From Tetragenococcus halophilus (GTDB lineage Bacteria; Bacillota; Bacilli; Lactobacillales; Enterococcaceae), in contig NZ_JAKEIT010000007.1 of NCBI RefSeq assembly GCF_021474685.1, positions 1-64,000 of the forward strand: a stretch of 64,000 nucleotides of DNA. Direction: 5' to 3'. The translations under genes and the position numbers were made by a program. Shown one piece after another: positions 36,152 through 45,519 of this stretch (position 1 is its first letter; every line of letters begins with the position of its first letter). Below the pieces are notes generated by a model that saw nothing but the letters and a program-made list of their open reading frames with translations, made no database searches and was not told where the DNA came from.

Positions 36152-38146
36152 ATGAACACAAATACTAAAAATGATCAATTAGCAATTAATACTTTACGAA
36201 CACTAGCCATCGATGCAGTGGAAAAAGCAAGTAGTGGACATATGGGGTTGCCTTTAGGGGCAGCTCCTATGGTCTATACATTATGGGCTAAACATTTAAA
36301 TATTAACCCTAATAATCCAGAATGGTTTAATCGCGACAGATTTGTATTGTCAGCAGGACATGGTTCTATGTTGCTGTACGGTTTACTTCATTTAAGTGGA
36401 TTCAATATTTCAAAAAAGGATCTACAAGAGTTCCGTTCTTTTAATAGTAAAACACCAGGTCATCCAGAATGGGGACACACAGAAGGAGTGGAAGTAACAA
36501 CTGGGCCATTAGGACAAGGGATTTCCATGGCCGTTGGTATGGCCCTAGCTGAGAAAAAACTAGCGGATACTATTAATAATGAACAATATCAACTTATGGA
36601 TCACTATACCTATGTGTTATGTGGTGATGGTGATTTGATGGAAGGCGTTAGCCATGAAGCGATTTCTCTTGCTGGTCATTTACAGTTGGACAAATTGATT
36701 GTGCTATATGATTCTAACCAATCGTCTTTAGATGCTGCATTAGAACAATCTTTTTCTGATGATATCCAAAAGAAATTTGAAGCGGGTCATTGGCAGCATT
36801 TATTGGTTGAAGATGGACAAAATATAGAAAAAATTGATGAAGCTATTACAAAAGCTAAGAAAAGCGATCAACCAACGTTGATTGAAGTTCGTACAGAGAT
36901 TGGGCATGGTTTGCCAGAAATTGCGGGCACTAGTGATGCGCATAGTGATCCTGTAGGAGAAGAAAATGCAAAGAAAGCAAAACAAAATTTAGTTTGGAAA
37001 TATGAAGAACCTTTCACTATACCAGATGAAGTTTATGATGTATTTTCCGAAATAAAAAATAGAGGGCAAGGGTTAGAGAAAAAATGGAATGAAACAGTTT
37101 CGTTCTTTAAAAATGAATTTCCTGAAAAAGCACAAATTCTAGATGACTTTATCAAGCAACAAATTTCTAAAAGTTGGGAGGAAATTTTTAAAGGGGTTTC
37201 CTTTGATAATAAACCACTAGCTACTCGAAAAGCTTCGCATAAAGTACTAAATGCATTACACTCCAGTGTTCCACAATTCATTGGAGGTGCCGCAGATGTC
37301 AGCTCATCGACCAAAGCGACAATTGACGATTCCCCGGCGATAACGTCTTCTGATTTTTCTGGTGCAAATATTTATTTTGGCGTTAGAGAATTTGGGATGG
37401 CAGCTATCGCTAATGGATTAGCATTGCACCATTTTTTACCTTTTATTAGTACCTACTTTATTTTTTCCGATTATATGAAGCCAGCTGTTCGTTTAGCTGC
37501 ATTGATGGGATTACCTGTTACTTATGTATTTAGCCATGATAGTATCGCTGTTGGTAAAGATGGACCTACGCACCAACCGGTTGAACAATTAGCAGCTTTT
37601 CGTTCAATGCCTAATCTTCAAGTAATTCGTCCAGCTGATGGCAATGAAACAGTGGGAGCTTGGAAGATGGCTTTAGAACAAAAGGAAAAACCAACAATGC
37701 TTGTGTTAGAAAGACAAGCAACTGCTCCTGTATCTAATTCTTTGGAACAAGCAATTGAAAGGGTGCAACGTGGCGGCTATATCGTCTCCGAAGCTGAAAA
37801 GCCTGCAGGATTATTAATTGCTACAGGATCAGAAGTTTCTCTGGCGATAGAGGCTAAAGACCTTCTTGCTAAAGAGAATATCCATGTAAATGTTGTTAGT
37901 TTACCTTCATGGGACTTATTTGAATTACAGAATGAAGAATATAAAGAAAAAGTCTTACCTAAAAATTTGACCAAACGCTTAACAATTGAAATGGCATCTA
38001 AATTAGGTTGGAGAGAATACGCAGGCAGTGAAGGCAAGATTATGTCAGTAGATTCTTTTGGTTATTCTGGCGATCCTGAAGAAGTGATGGAGGCTTTCGG
38101 ATTTACTGTCGAACAGGTTGTGAGTGAATTTAAATCATTACTTTAA
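36152..38146 (+). CDS. tkt: Transketolase
   Basis: A full-length transketolase of 664 residues: the N-terminal thiamine diphosphate domain with LSAGHGSMLLYGLLH and GDGDLMEGVSHEA (metal/ThDP motif), the pyrimidine domain with the FGVREFGMAAIANG catalytic Glu, and the C-terminal domain. It moves two-carbon units between ketose and aldose phosphates. As the last gene of this PTS operon, 12 bp after IIC, it is probably dedicated to the imported sugar rather than the housekeeping copy. Its joining a GmhA-like isomerase suggests that the product is a ketose phosphate such as sedoheptulose 7-phosphate or xylulose 5-phosphate. Confidence 0.95.
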   Translation: MNTNTKNDQLAINTLRTLAIDAVEKASSGHMGLPLGAAPMVYTLWAKHLNINPNNPEWFNRDRFVLSAGHGSMLLYGLLHLSGFNISKKDLQEFRSFNSKTPGHPEWGHTEGVEVTTGPLGQGISMAVGMALAEKKLADTINNEQYQLMDHYTYVLCGDGDLMEGVSHEAISLAGHLQLDKLIVLYDSNQSSLDAALEQSFSDDIQKKFEAGHWQHLLVEDGQNIEKIDEAITKAKKSDQPTLIEVRTEIGHGLPEIAGTSDAHSDPVGEENAKKAKQNLVWKYEEPFTIPDEVYDVFSEIKNRGQGLEKKWNETVSFFKNEFPEKAQILDDFIKQQISKSWEEIFKGVSFDNKPLATRKASHKVLNALHSSVPQFIGGAADVSSSTKATIDDSPAITSSDFSGANIYFGVREFGMAAIANGLALHHFLPFISTYFIFSDYMKPAVRLAALMGLPVTYVFSHDSIAVGKDGPTHQPVEQLAAFRSMPNLQVIRPADGNETVGAWKMALEQKEKPTMLVLERQATAPVSNSLEQAIERVQRGGYIVSEAEKPAGLLIATGSEVSLAIEAKDLLAKENIHVNVVSLPSWDLFELQNEEYKEKVLPKNLTKRLTIEMASKLGWREYAGSEGKIMSVDSFGYSGDPEEVMEAFGFTVEQVVSEFKSLL

Positions 38147-38186
38147 CCTAGATAACTATAAATAATTTTATAATAAAACGAGCATA

Positions 38187-38235
38187 AGAATTGGATTGTT
38201 TCTAGCTTTATGCATAGAGACAAGCCAATTCTTTT
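38187..38235 (+). terminator. GmhA-PTS-tkt operon terminator
   Basis: AAGAATTGGATTGTTTCTA (38187-38205) pairs with TAGAGACAAGCCAATTCTT (38215-38233) with a few mismatched or wobble pairs, then TTTAATAA. The rest of the gap to 38424 shows nothing recognisable. Confidence 0.85.
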
Positions 38236-38424
38236 AATAAAAGATAGAAAGTACCATATTATGGTAAGGAATTGTTACAATAGATATATGACTAAAATTT
38301 TGTAATACAAATTAGTTGATTTGCATGTACAAATGGCCCCCGTAAATAATGTAGAGCATCAGCGTAATGAAATACATAAGTTTGGAATTTTTCATATAAA
38401 TTTAACTATTAAGTGGGCTATGGT

Positions 38425-39522
38425 CTAATCTTCTATCTGCCAAAATTCTGGGTCCACTTGATATCTTTGAATATTTGCGACTTCTACTGGAAAATTTTCC
38501 ATAATCAACACCAACCACAAATGTCCTTGATGATTACTATAATTATCTTCAGCGGTTAGATCTATGTCTAAGTCAGTAAAAATGATTTTAATTGCATCTA
38601 ATAACGGTATAGCATTTACTTTATCTAACAGTAATTGCGGGAAAGTTTGTATAACTTTTAACAAAAACTGTGTTAATTTTTCTAGATAAGGGAACTCGGA
38701 TAACAAGTCATCTTGTTCGATTAAACGCTCGGCAAACTCAAAGTCGGTTTCATTTGTTAAGCGACCAGCTGAATAAAATTTGACATCTTCCTCTTCAAAT
38801 TCAGAATGTTCCGTTTTAACAGTCTTTAATAGGTTGGTTCGATACCAATATAATATATATTTTTCCCAGTCTTGTTTGGAGAGATTTTTAGTCGTGTCCG
38901 GATCGATAAGATCAAAATTTTCACACTCTAAAACAGCGTCAGTCACATACTCTTTATCAGAAGAAACTAATAAAGATAAGAAGGGCGAACGAAATGTTCT
39001 TATTTTATCTCCTACTACATCTTCGCGAATCCTCATTTGATATTTCTCTTTGGTTCGAATGTCTTCAAAATAGATTATGTTATCCATCTTAATAGGACGA
39101 AATAAACTTACTACAAAGTTGTTTGGCCAAGTAACGATAGTTTCCTTTTCATTTTCGGAAGGAAACCATTTCAACATTTTTTGAAATATTTTTTTACCTT
39201 CGTTTTCAGTTAATAAATAATAGATATGAACTAACTCACAGTATTTTTTATAAGGTTGGTGAAATTCTGAAATATTTTGTAGCTTTTCTACTTCATTTGG
39301 CGGATAGTAATATTTTTTAGTAAAATCTAGCGTTTTTTCAGACCATTTTCCACTACTTAAGTATTCCGGCACTATTTTCATTGCAGATAAAAACATTGAA
39401 TAATCGTCCATATCAGGATCATTTTCGAGTACATTTTTGATTTGATGACGTACATAAACCAGAAACCGATTTTCTTTCTTTTCTTCGAGTATTTTCTTCT
39501 TTTCTTTCTGTGTTTTTTTCAT
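38425..39522 (-). CDS. Hypothetical protein, 365 aa
   Basis: I do not recognise this protein. It is mostly helical and charged, with a lysine/glutamate-rich N-terminus (first 20 residues) and many acidic patches. There is no signal peptide or transmembrane segment, so it is probably cytoplasmic. AGAAGGAG precedes ATG 39522, so it is a real gene. It lies alone, opposite in direction to the PTS operons on both sides. It contains no Cys-His clusters or nucleotide-binding motifs. Accessory, lineage-restricted origin is possible. Confidence 0.7.
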   Translation of the reverse strand: MKKTQKEKKKILEEKKENRFLVYVRHQIKNVLENDPDMDDYSMFLSAMKIVPEYLSSGKWSEKTLDFTKKYYYPPNEVEKLQNISEFHQPYKKYCELVHIYYLLTENEGKKIFQKMLKWFPSENEKETIVTWPNNFVVSLFRPIKMDNIIYFEDIRTKEKYQMRIREDVVGDKIRTFRSPFLSLLVSSDKEYVTDAVLECENFDLIDPDTTKNLSKQDWEKYILYWYRTNLLKTVKTEHSEFEEEDVKFYSAGRLTNETDFEFAERLIEQDDLLSEFPYLEKLTQFLLKVIQTFPQLLLDKVNAIPLLDAIKIIFTDLDIDLTAEDNYSNHQGHLWLVLIMENFPVEVANIQRYQVDPEFWQIED

Positions 39523-39753
39523 TGTTTTCTCCTTCTTTATATTTTTATTTATGGTAGCACAGATAAGATATGAAGTTTCTAATAAAGAAGTTCAATTTTT
39601 GTCGGTATAAAGGTTATTGCAATAACTGATTGAATTTATTTTCGTTTAAGATATTCTCCCACTTATAAAATGTATTATTTTCAAGCAAATAGGAATAGTA
39701 GCTTGAAAAAAATTTCAGCTTTCTAGTTTTCTTTGAAACTAAGCTCAACTTCT

Positions 39754-39804
39754 TTTGAAGCGATTTCAAACAAAAGTAAACTTTGATAATATTTTCTATA
39801 TAAT
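39754..39804 (+). promoter_or_regulatory. Operator/cre-like palindrome and -10 box of the GH38 PTS operon
   Basis: TTTGAAGCGATTTCAAA (39754-39770) is a near-palindrome and partly fits cre. TATAAT at 39799-39804 is the likely -10 box, 25 bp before the IIBC start. The site may bind CcpA or the operon's own RpiR regulator. Confidence 0.45.
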
Positions 39805-39829
39805 AAAGATTTCAAGGGGAGGAACAGAA

Positions 39830-41335
39830 ATGACCAAAAATATTGTTGCGGTTACTGCTTGTGCTGCGGGAATTGCTCATACTTATATGGCTGCTGAATC
39901 AATTGAACAGGCTGCTAAGAAAAATGGCTACGAAGTGAAGGTGGAAACTAACGGTGCGATCGGAGCCGAAAATGAACTGACAGAAAAAGATATTGAGGAT
40001 GCAGATTTAGTTATCGTGGCTTCTGATATAAAGATTGATCCCATTCGATTTACCGGAAAACCATTGTATGTTACAGACTCTAATGACGCAATTGATGATT
40101 CTGAAGCACTTATTGACAAAGCGTTTAAAGAAGCGCAAGTATTTGGGAAAAAAGGTTCAAAAGTTGGGAAAGTTCAAATTGGAAATGACAAGGGAAAAAC
40201 TACTTTTTTAACGCATATTATGAGTGGTATTTCTTATATGGTTCCAATGGTAATTGCTGCTGGTCTTATTTTAACGATCGCTAATCTTTATGCGTTTCAA
40301 CGCGATGATATGGGAAGGATCGTGGAGTGGGGATTTAATACAAGTACTCAAATGGGTTTTCTAATGTCGAAATTGTATGACGTTGGACAAGCTGGTTTTA
40401 CTTTAATGATCCCTTTACTTGCAGGTTTTACCGCTAATTCAATTGCTGATAAACCAGCGATTGCTCCAGCAATGATTGGTGCCTATCTGGTGAACGATCC
40501 TGAATTTCTAGATGCGGAAGCTGGCGGTGGCTTTATTGGAGCAATTATTGTTGCTTTTATTGTTGGGTATATGGTGAAAGGGCTTAAAAAAATCAAATGG
40601 CCTAAAATTATACAACCTATTGTGCCCATTATGATCATTCCTTTTATCGCAAGTGCGATTATTTCCTTAATTGTGTTATATATTATTGGAAATCCAATCG
40701 CTAGCGGTATGGATGCACTTTATAGCGGCCTTACAGCACTTGATAGTAATTATGCAGGTGCGCCTATTATTTTGGGAATCGTTTGTGGTGCTATGATCGG
40801 ATTTGATTTAGGTGGGCCCATCAATAAGACGGCTTTGGTGTTTGGTACGACTGTATTTACTGATACCCTTGCCAAATATGGTATAAATGACGCAAATTTT
40901 GTCCCGCAAACTGCAACGCAAGCGGCTATCTCGGTAGCACCGTTGGGCGTGTGGTTAGCGACGGTATTATTCAAAAATAAATTTACTAAAGATGAAAAAG
41001 TTTCAGCCAGTGCTACTTTTGGTATGGGATTGGTTGGCGTGACCGAAGGAGCGATTCCTTTTGTAGCTGCAGATCCAATACGTATGATTATAGCGAATGT
41101 GACGGGGTCTGCAGTAGCTGGTGGTTTGGCTGCAGCCACAGGTTGTCGATTCTTTGGTGGTATTGGTTCACCTTTAGGAACATTTATTGGATATATTGAA
41201 CAACCAGTTCCTTTTGTGACTTGGATATTCTGTGTTTGTGCTGGAATCTTAGTTACAGCTTTATTAATTGGTATTATGCGCAAACCGATTGATGATAATG
41301 TAAATATGAATTTGGAGGAAAGTTATAATGGATAG
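39830..41335 (+). CDS. PTS fructose-type IIBC, probably mannosylglycerate uptake
   Basis: A 501-residue fusion of a cytoplasmic IIB domain (VTACAAGIAHTYMAA with phosphorylated Cys11) and a membrane IIC domain of the fructose family (GFDLGGPINKTALVFG and GVTEGAIPFVAADPIR are signature blocks). In E. coli the relative MngA imports 2-O-mannosyl-D-glycerate. The following GH38 hydrolase gene supports the same role here, though other alpha-mannosides remain possible. The start is ATG 39830 after GGGGAGGA; a longer frame from 39755 covers the promoter and is rejected. IIA overlaps its end by 8 bp. Confidence 0.88.
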   Translation: MTKNIVAVTACAAGIAHTYMAAESIEQAAKKNGYEVKVETNGAIGAENELTEKDIEDADLVIVASDIKIDPIRFTGKPLYVTDSNDAIDDSEALIDKAFKEAQVFGKKGSKVGKVQIGNDKGKTTFLTHIMSGISYMVPMVIAAGLILTIANLYAFQRDDMGRIVEWGFNTSTQMGFLMSKLYDVGQAGFTLMIPLLAGFTANSIADKPAIAPAMIGAYLVNDPEFLDAEAGGGFIGAIIVAFIVGYMVKGLKKIKWPKIIQPIVPIMIIPFIASAIISLIVLYIIGNPIASGMDALYSGLTALDSNYAGAPIILGIVCGAMIGFDLGGPINKTALVFGTTVFTDTLAKYGINDANFVPQTATQAAISVAPLGVWLATVLFKNKFTKDEKVSASATFGMGLVGVTEGAIPFVAADPIRMIIANVTGSAVAGGLAAATGCRFFGGIGSPLGTFIGYIEQPVPFVTWIFCVCAGILVTALLIGIMRKPIDDNVNMNLEESYNG

Positions 41336-41780
41336 TAAAATTTTTAAGGAAGACCACATTTTATTTGATGAATCAGCTAAAACTCAAGAAGAAGCGTTTA
41401 AAGTGATCGCCAATATCGCTTTTAAAAAAGGTTACGTTTCCGATGAAAAGGTATTTTTTGATGGGCTAAAATATAGAGAAAAAGAAGCAACTACTGGTTT
41501 TAAAGAAGGTATTGCTATCCCACATAGCAAAGACGCATCGGTGCTTAAACCAGGAATGTTTTTGATCAAGTTTAAACATTCAATTGATTGGCAAGCTTTG
41601 GATAAAAAACCAGTGAATACAGCTTTTGCACTTACGATCCCTGAAGAAGGTGCCTCTGAACACTTAAAACTCCTCAGTCTTATTGCAAGAAAATTGATTG
41701 ATACTGAATTTAGAGAAGGTATTTTAAGCAATAATGATCCTAAAGAATTAACTTCTATTATCGATACGATCGATTTTTAA
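41328..41780 (+). CDS. PTS fructose-type IIA component
   Basis: A 150-residue IIA protein; phosphorylated His66 lies in KEGIAIPHSKD. Its ATG overlaps the last codons of the IIBC gene, indicating translational coupling, and GGAGGA lies just upstream inside that gene. In E. coli MngA the IIA, IIB and IIC parts are fused; here they are split. Confidence 0.92.
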   Translation: MDSKIFKEDHILFDESAKTQEEAFKVIANIAFKKGYVSDEKVFFDGLKYREKEATTGFKEGIAIPHSKDASVLKPGMFLIKFKHSIDWQALDKKPVNTAFALTIPEEGASEHLKLLSLIARKLIDTEFREGILSNNDPKELTSIIDTIDF

Positions 41781-41801
41781 CAATTGGAGGAGATAAAAGT
41801 T

Positions 41802-44408
41802 ATGGTAAAAAAAGTTCATGTTATCCATCATACTCATTGGGATTTAGAATGGTATTTTACAAGTAACGAATCCTTTATTCAACTGATTTATCATCTTGAT
41901 GAAGTAATGGATGCGTTAGAACAAAATAAAATTGATTATTATCTTTTAGATGGCCAAATGAGTATACTCGATGAATACCTTATGAGTTTTCCAGAAAAAA
42001 AAGCACGCCTAAGAGCTCTTGTAGAAAAAGGAAAACTACAAATTGGCCCCTGGTATACGCAAACGGATGAACTGATTGTTTCGGGGGAATCAATCATTAG
42101 GAATCTTAATGCTGGAATGTCTTTAGCTAATCAATTGGGCGGTTATATGAATGTGGGCTACTTACCAGATTCATTCGGACAAGGAAAAGATATGCCTAAG
42201 ATCTATAATGGTTTAGGAATAAAAAACGCTGTCTTTTGGCGTGGAATTTCTGAAGATATAACTACAGATAGGGAATTCAAGTGGAAAAGTGAAGATGGAT
42301 CAAGTGTGGTTGTAGCTAATATTAAAGATGGTTACTTTGCTGGATTAGGACTAATTTATGATGACGATTATCAAGGACAAATGGATATCATTAGTTCTGG
42401 TGCAACGAGTGACGAATTATTGTTACCAGTGGGAGGCGATCAACGTTACGTTGATCGAAATCTAAAAGAGAGAATAGCGGTTTATAATAAAAATTTGCAA
42501 GATTATTCTCTTAAGGAAAGTAATTATGAAGATTTCTTTTGTGAGCTTCCTACAGAAAACTTAGCAGAAGTACAAGGAGAATTTATTTCTAGCTCTGTTT
42601 CTAAAATCCATCGTTCGATTTATTCTTCTCGTTACGATCATAAATATCTAAATGACAAAATTGAACGACGCATGACTTATCAAGTGGAACCCTTAATGGC
42701 TATGGCAGATCAGATGAAGATTACTTATAAACAAGGTGTACTCGACAAAATCTGGCGCTTACTTAATAAAAACCAAGCACATGATAGCGCGGGCGGTTGT
42801 AATAGTGATAAGACCAATCAAGCAATATTGGCACGTTATACGCAAGCAGATCAATTATCTTATTCATTAGTAGATTATCTGACTCGTAAGATTTCTGAAT
42901 CGAGAGTTAAGGTTCAGGAAAATGATTTAACTATTTTTAACCCCTTGCTTTGGACAGTTAAAAAAGTAATAAAAGTTGATGTTTCCACAACTTTTCCTAC
43001 AGTTAAAGTTACAAAAAATGACGAAGAGATTTCTTTTGAATGCTTAAATACAAAAAAGGAATATAGCGGTTCTATCAAGAGAACAAAAGCAGAGATGGAT
43101 GAAAACAAATTTTATTATATTCATACTTTGGCACTAGAAGTGGAAATACCACCCCTTGATTTTGCTAGCTATCAAGTAGAAATGGGGAAAACAAAGGATA
43201 ATGTAGCTAACAAAGAACTAAAAATAGAAAACAATAATTATCGTATTGATTTTCAAAATGAGTCTCTTCATTTATATGATAAAAGAAACAAGAAGTCCTA
43301 TAAACAATTTATTCAAATCGAAGATAGTGGAGATGAAGGGGATACTTATGATTATTCGCCAGCTTATGAAAATGACACCTATTTTCTTAATTTTGTAAAT
43401 GCATCTGTTAAGATCTCTGGTGAGTCTTTACTTCAATCAATGACTATCGAAGGAACATGGAAAGTTGCTCGAAATTTGAATAGTCGAGCACAAAAAGATC
43501 GCGACCAAGAAATTTCTTATCAGTTTACATTGTCTTTAAGATCAGATTCTACTCATATCGACTGTCATTTGACAATCGATAATAGTGCTTACGATCATAG
43601 GATGCGAGTTCTGATACAATCACCTTTAGAAAATTCATTTTCTTATGCAGATACACCTTTTGGGGTGGCAAAACGTACAGTGGAAGATCCACATCTTAAA
43701 GTTTGGCGTGAAATGAATTGGAAAGAAGAACCGACAGCTATCTTTCCGATGCTTCATTATGTTAATACACATAATGAAGAACAAAGTCTTACAGTTTTTT
43801 CTAAAGGAATAAAAGAATATCAGATTGTTGGGGATAAATTTGATCGAATTGCTTTGACTTTATTTCGGTCAGTTGGCTACCTTGGTAGGCCTGATTTATT
43901 GCGTCGACCTGGGAAAGCATCGGGAAATGAGTTTAAATATATTGCAACGCCAGACAGTCAGTTGCAAAAAAAATTAACATTTAAATTTTCGATTCAATTC
44001 GAAGATCATTTTTCTGCGGCGAAGTTATCAAGAGATTATTTGGATTACGCATTAGCGTTACCTTATTACCAAATTCAAGATCTTAATTTGTTTACGACAA
44101 CGCTAAAATATTTTGTGTCTAACCCATTGGAAGAAAAGGTAAATTATCGCTCGCCATTTACTTTAAATACAAATACACTTGTTTATAGCTCTTTTAGAAA
44201 ATCAATTAGTGATAATGGCTATGAATTACGCTTATATAACCCTGATATGCAGCGTTCAGTAGAAGGTGGTAATATTACTTTTAACGATAAAAAGACAATA
44301 GAATATGTAGATTTAAAAGGGGATGTTCTTTCTAAACAATACAAAAATGATATAGTAGATTTAGGTATTTTTAAACCTGGAGAAATCAGAACTATTCGAA
44401 TTATTTAG
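41802..44408 (+). CDS. mngB: GH38 alpha-mannosidase, probable mannosylglycerate hydrolase
   Basis: An 868-residue family 38 glycoside hydrolase, close in length to E. coli MngB (877). HHTHWDLEWY (residues 9-18) and GYLPDSFGQGKDMPK with the likely nucleophile Asp, and the HDSAGGCNSDKTN block (zinc/substrate) are present. After PTS uptake it should cut 2-O-(6-phospho-mannosyl)-D-glycerate to mannose 6-phosphate and glycerate. There is no signal peptide, as expected for an intracellular phospho-glycosidase. The start is ATG 41802 after GGAGGAG. Alternative substrates are other phosphorylated alpha-mannosides. Confidence 0.85.
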   Translation: MVKKVHVIHHTHWDLEWYFTSNESFIQLIYHLDEVMDALEQNKIDYYLLDGQMSILDEYLMSFPEKKARLRALVEKGKLQIGPWYTQTDELIVSGESIIRNLNAGMSLANQLGGYMNVGYLPDSFGQGKDMPKIYNGLGIKNAVFWRGISEDITTDREFKWKSEDGSSVVVANIKDGYFAGLGLIYDDDYQGQMDIISSGATSDELLLPVGGDQRYVDRNLKERIAVYNKNLQDYSLKESNYEDFFCELPTENLAEVQGEFISSSVSKIHRSIYSSRYDHKYLNDKIERRMTYQVEPLMAMADQMKITYKQGVLDKIWRLLNKNQAHDSAGGCNSDKTNQAILARYTQADQLSYSLVDYLTRKISESRVKVQENDLTIFNPLLWTVKKVIKVDVSTTFPTVKVTKNDEEISFECLNTKKEYSGSIKRTKAEMDENKFYYIHTLALEVEIPPLDFASYQVEMGKTKDNVANKELKIENNNYRIDFQNESLHLYDKRNKKSYKQFIQIEDSGDEGDTYDYSPAYENDTYFLNFVNASVKISGESLLQSMTIEGTWKVARNLNSRAQKDRDQEISYQFTLSLRSDSTHIDCHLTIDNSAYDHRMRVLIQSPLENSFSYADTPFGVAKRTVEDPHLKVWREMNWKEEPTAIFPMLHYVNTHNEEQSLTVFSKGIKEYQIVGDKFDRIALTLFRSVGYLGRPDLLRRPGKASGNEFKYIATPDSQLQKKLTFKFSIQFEDHFSAAKLSRDYLDYALALPYYQIQDLNLFTTTLKYFVSNPLEEKVNYRSPFTLNTNTLVYSSFRKSISDNGYELRLYNPDMQRSVEGGNITFNDKKTIEYVDLKGDVLSKQYKNDIVDLGIFKPGEIRTIRII

Positions 44409-44420
44409 AGGAGAAAATCT

Positions 44421-45212
44421 ATGCAAGAGGATATTTTTATACTAATTGAATCTTATCGAAAGAGTTTTACAGACGTAGAACAAGTTATCGCAGATTATTT
44501 TTTGTCAAAAAAAGAAGCAATTCATATTAATGAATTAGCTAAATTGATTTCGGTATCAAAAGCATCTATTACTCGCTTTTGCAAAAAAATCGGGTTAAAC
44601 AATTATAAAGAACTGATATTTCTATATAATCTTTCCTTAAAAAGAGAAAAAGAACGTTTATCTGTGGCTAGCGATGTTACTTCTACTTACCACTCTATTG
44701 TAACCAGGAGTGACGTGACCTACTCACCAGATGACGTCGATGCTTTTTGTCGTGAGTTATATCAACATAAAATTATTCATTTTTTTGGCAAAGGATTTAA
44801 TTCCTATGCAGGATCTGATTTTCAACTAAAATTTTCACGTATGGGAAAGTACGTACGAATTATTTCTGATGAACGTTCTATTGCTCTTTCAGCAAATTCT
44901 GCTGAAAAAGATGAGTTGATTGTCGTTGTTAGTTTAAGAGGAGAAGATGAGCAAATGCAGGAATCCTTAGGCGTAGCTAAAGAAAAAGGAATATCTATCT
45001 TGTTGATTACTTCCAATCAACATTCACCTTTAATTGCATTTGCCAATAATGTTTTGTTTGCTGCAGGATTTACTAGAGAAGAATCTCTGGGAATTATTTC
45101 ACCACAGGTTCCGATACTTATTCAGTTAGATATTGTTTACGAACGTTATATCCAGTTATATTCCGAAACTATTCAGAAATGGATCAAATCAGAAGAAATT
45201 TTACACAATTAA
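44421..45212 (+). CDS. RpiR/MurR-family regulator
   Basis: A 263-residue regulator with an N-terminal HTH (HINELAKLISVSKASITRFC, about residues 30-50) and a C-terminal SIS domain (HFFGKGFNSYAGSDFQLKF) that binds a sugar phosphate. It is the last gene of the GH38 operon, 12 bp after mngB, so it likely senses a phosphorylated intermediate and controls the operon. E. coli uses a GntR-type MngR instead, so the regulation has been replaced. Confidence 0.9.
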   Translation: MQEDIFILIESYRKSFTDVEQVIADYFLSKKEAIHINELAKLISVSKASITRFCKKIGLNNYKELIFLYNLSLKREKERLSVASDVTSTYHSIVTRSDVTYSPDDVDAFCRELYQHKIIHFFGKGFNSYAGSDFQLKFSRMGKYVRIISDERSIALSANSAEKDELIVVVSLRGEDEQMQESLGVAKEKGISILLITSNQHSPLIAFANNVLFAAGFTREESLGIISPQVPILIQLDIVYERYIQLYSETIQKWIKSEEILHN

Positions 45213-45305
45213 AGTAAGGTACACAAAATGTGATTTTTATCAAGATTTATTGATAACTTTCGAACATAATGTGAGCGGATTTAAATCATTTTTATAGCGG
45301 AAAAT

Positions 45306-45352
45306 AGTCAGTTTATTTCTATAAGATTATAGAAATAAATTGGCTTTTTTAT
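45306..45352 (+). terminator. GH38 operon terminator
   Basis: AGTCAGTTTATTTCTATAA (45306-45324) pairs with TTATAGAAATAAATTGGCT (45327-45345), followed by a T-run. The remaining bases to 45519 are the AT-rich promoter region of the next gene. Confidence 0.88.
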
Positions 45353-45519
45353 CAAAATGAAGTTGAAATTTATCATGTTTTTGCTATATATTTTCAAAGT
45401 TCAATAGTTTAAAAAGACAATCGTTGTGAAATATGTTATTTTAAAATAAAGCGATTACTATAGATACTTTTTACTTAACGAATTAGTAGAAGTAATCGAA
45501 AAATTTAGGAGGGTTATAA

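Noticed and set aside
31862-38146. Ascorbate (ula) operon
   Set aside because: The PTS is ascorbate-type, but the lactonase, decarboxylase and epimerase genes are absent and replaced by a GmhA-like isomerase and transketolase.
40750-41283. Minus-strand 177-codon open frame inside the PTS IIBC gene
   Set aside because: Antisense shadow of a strongly conserved membrane domain, with no initiation signal.
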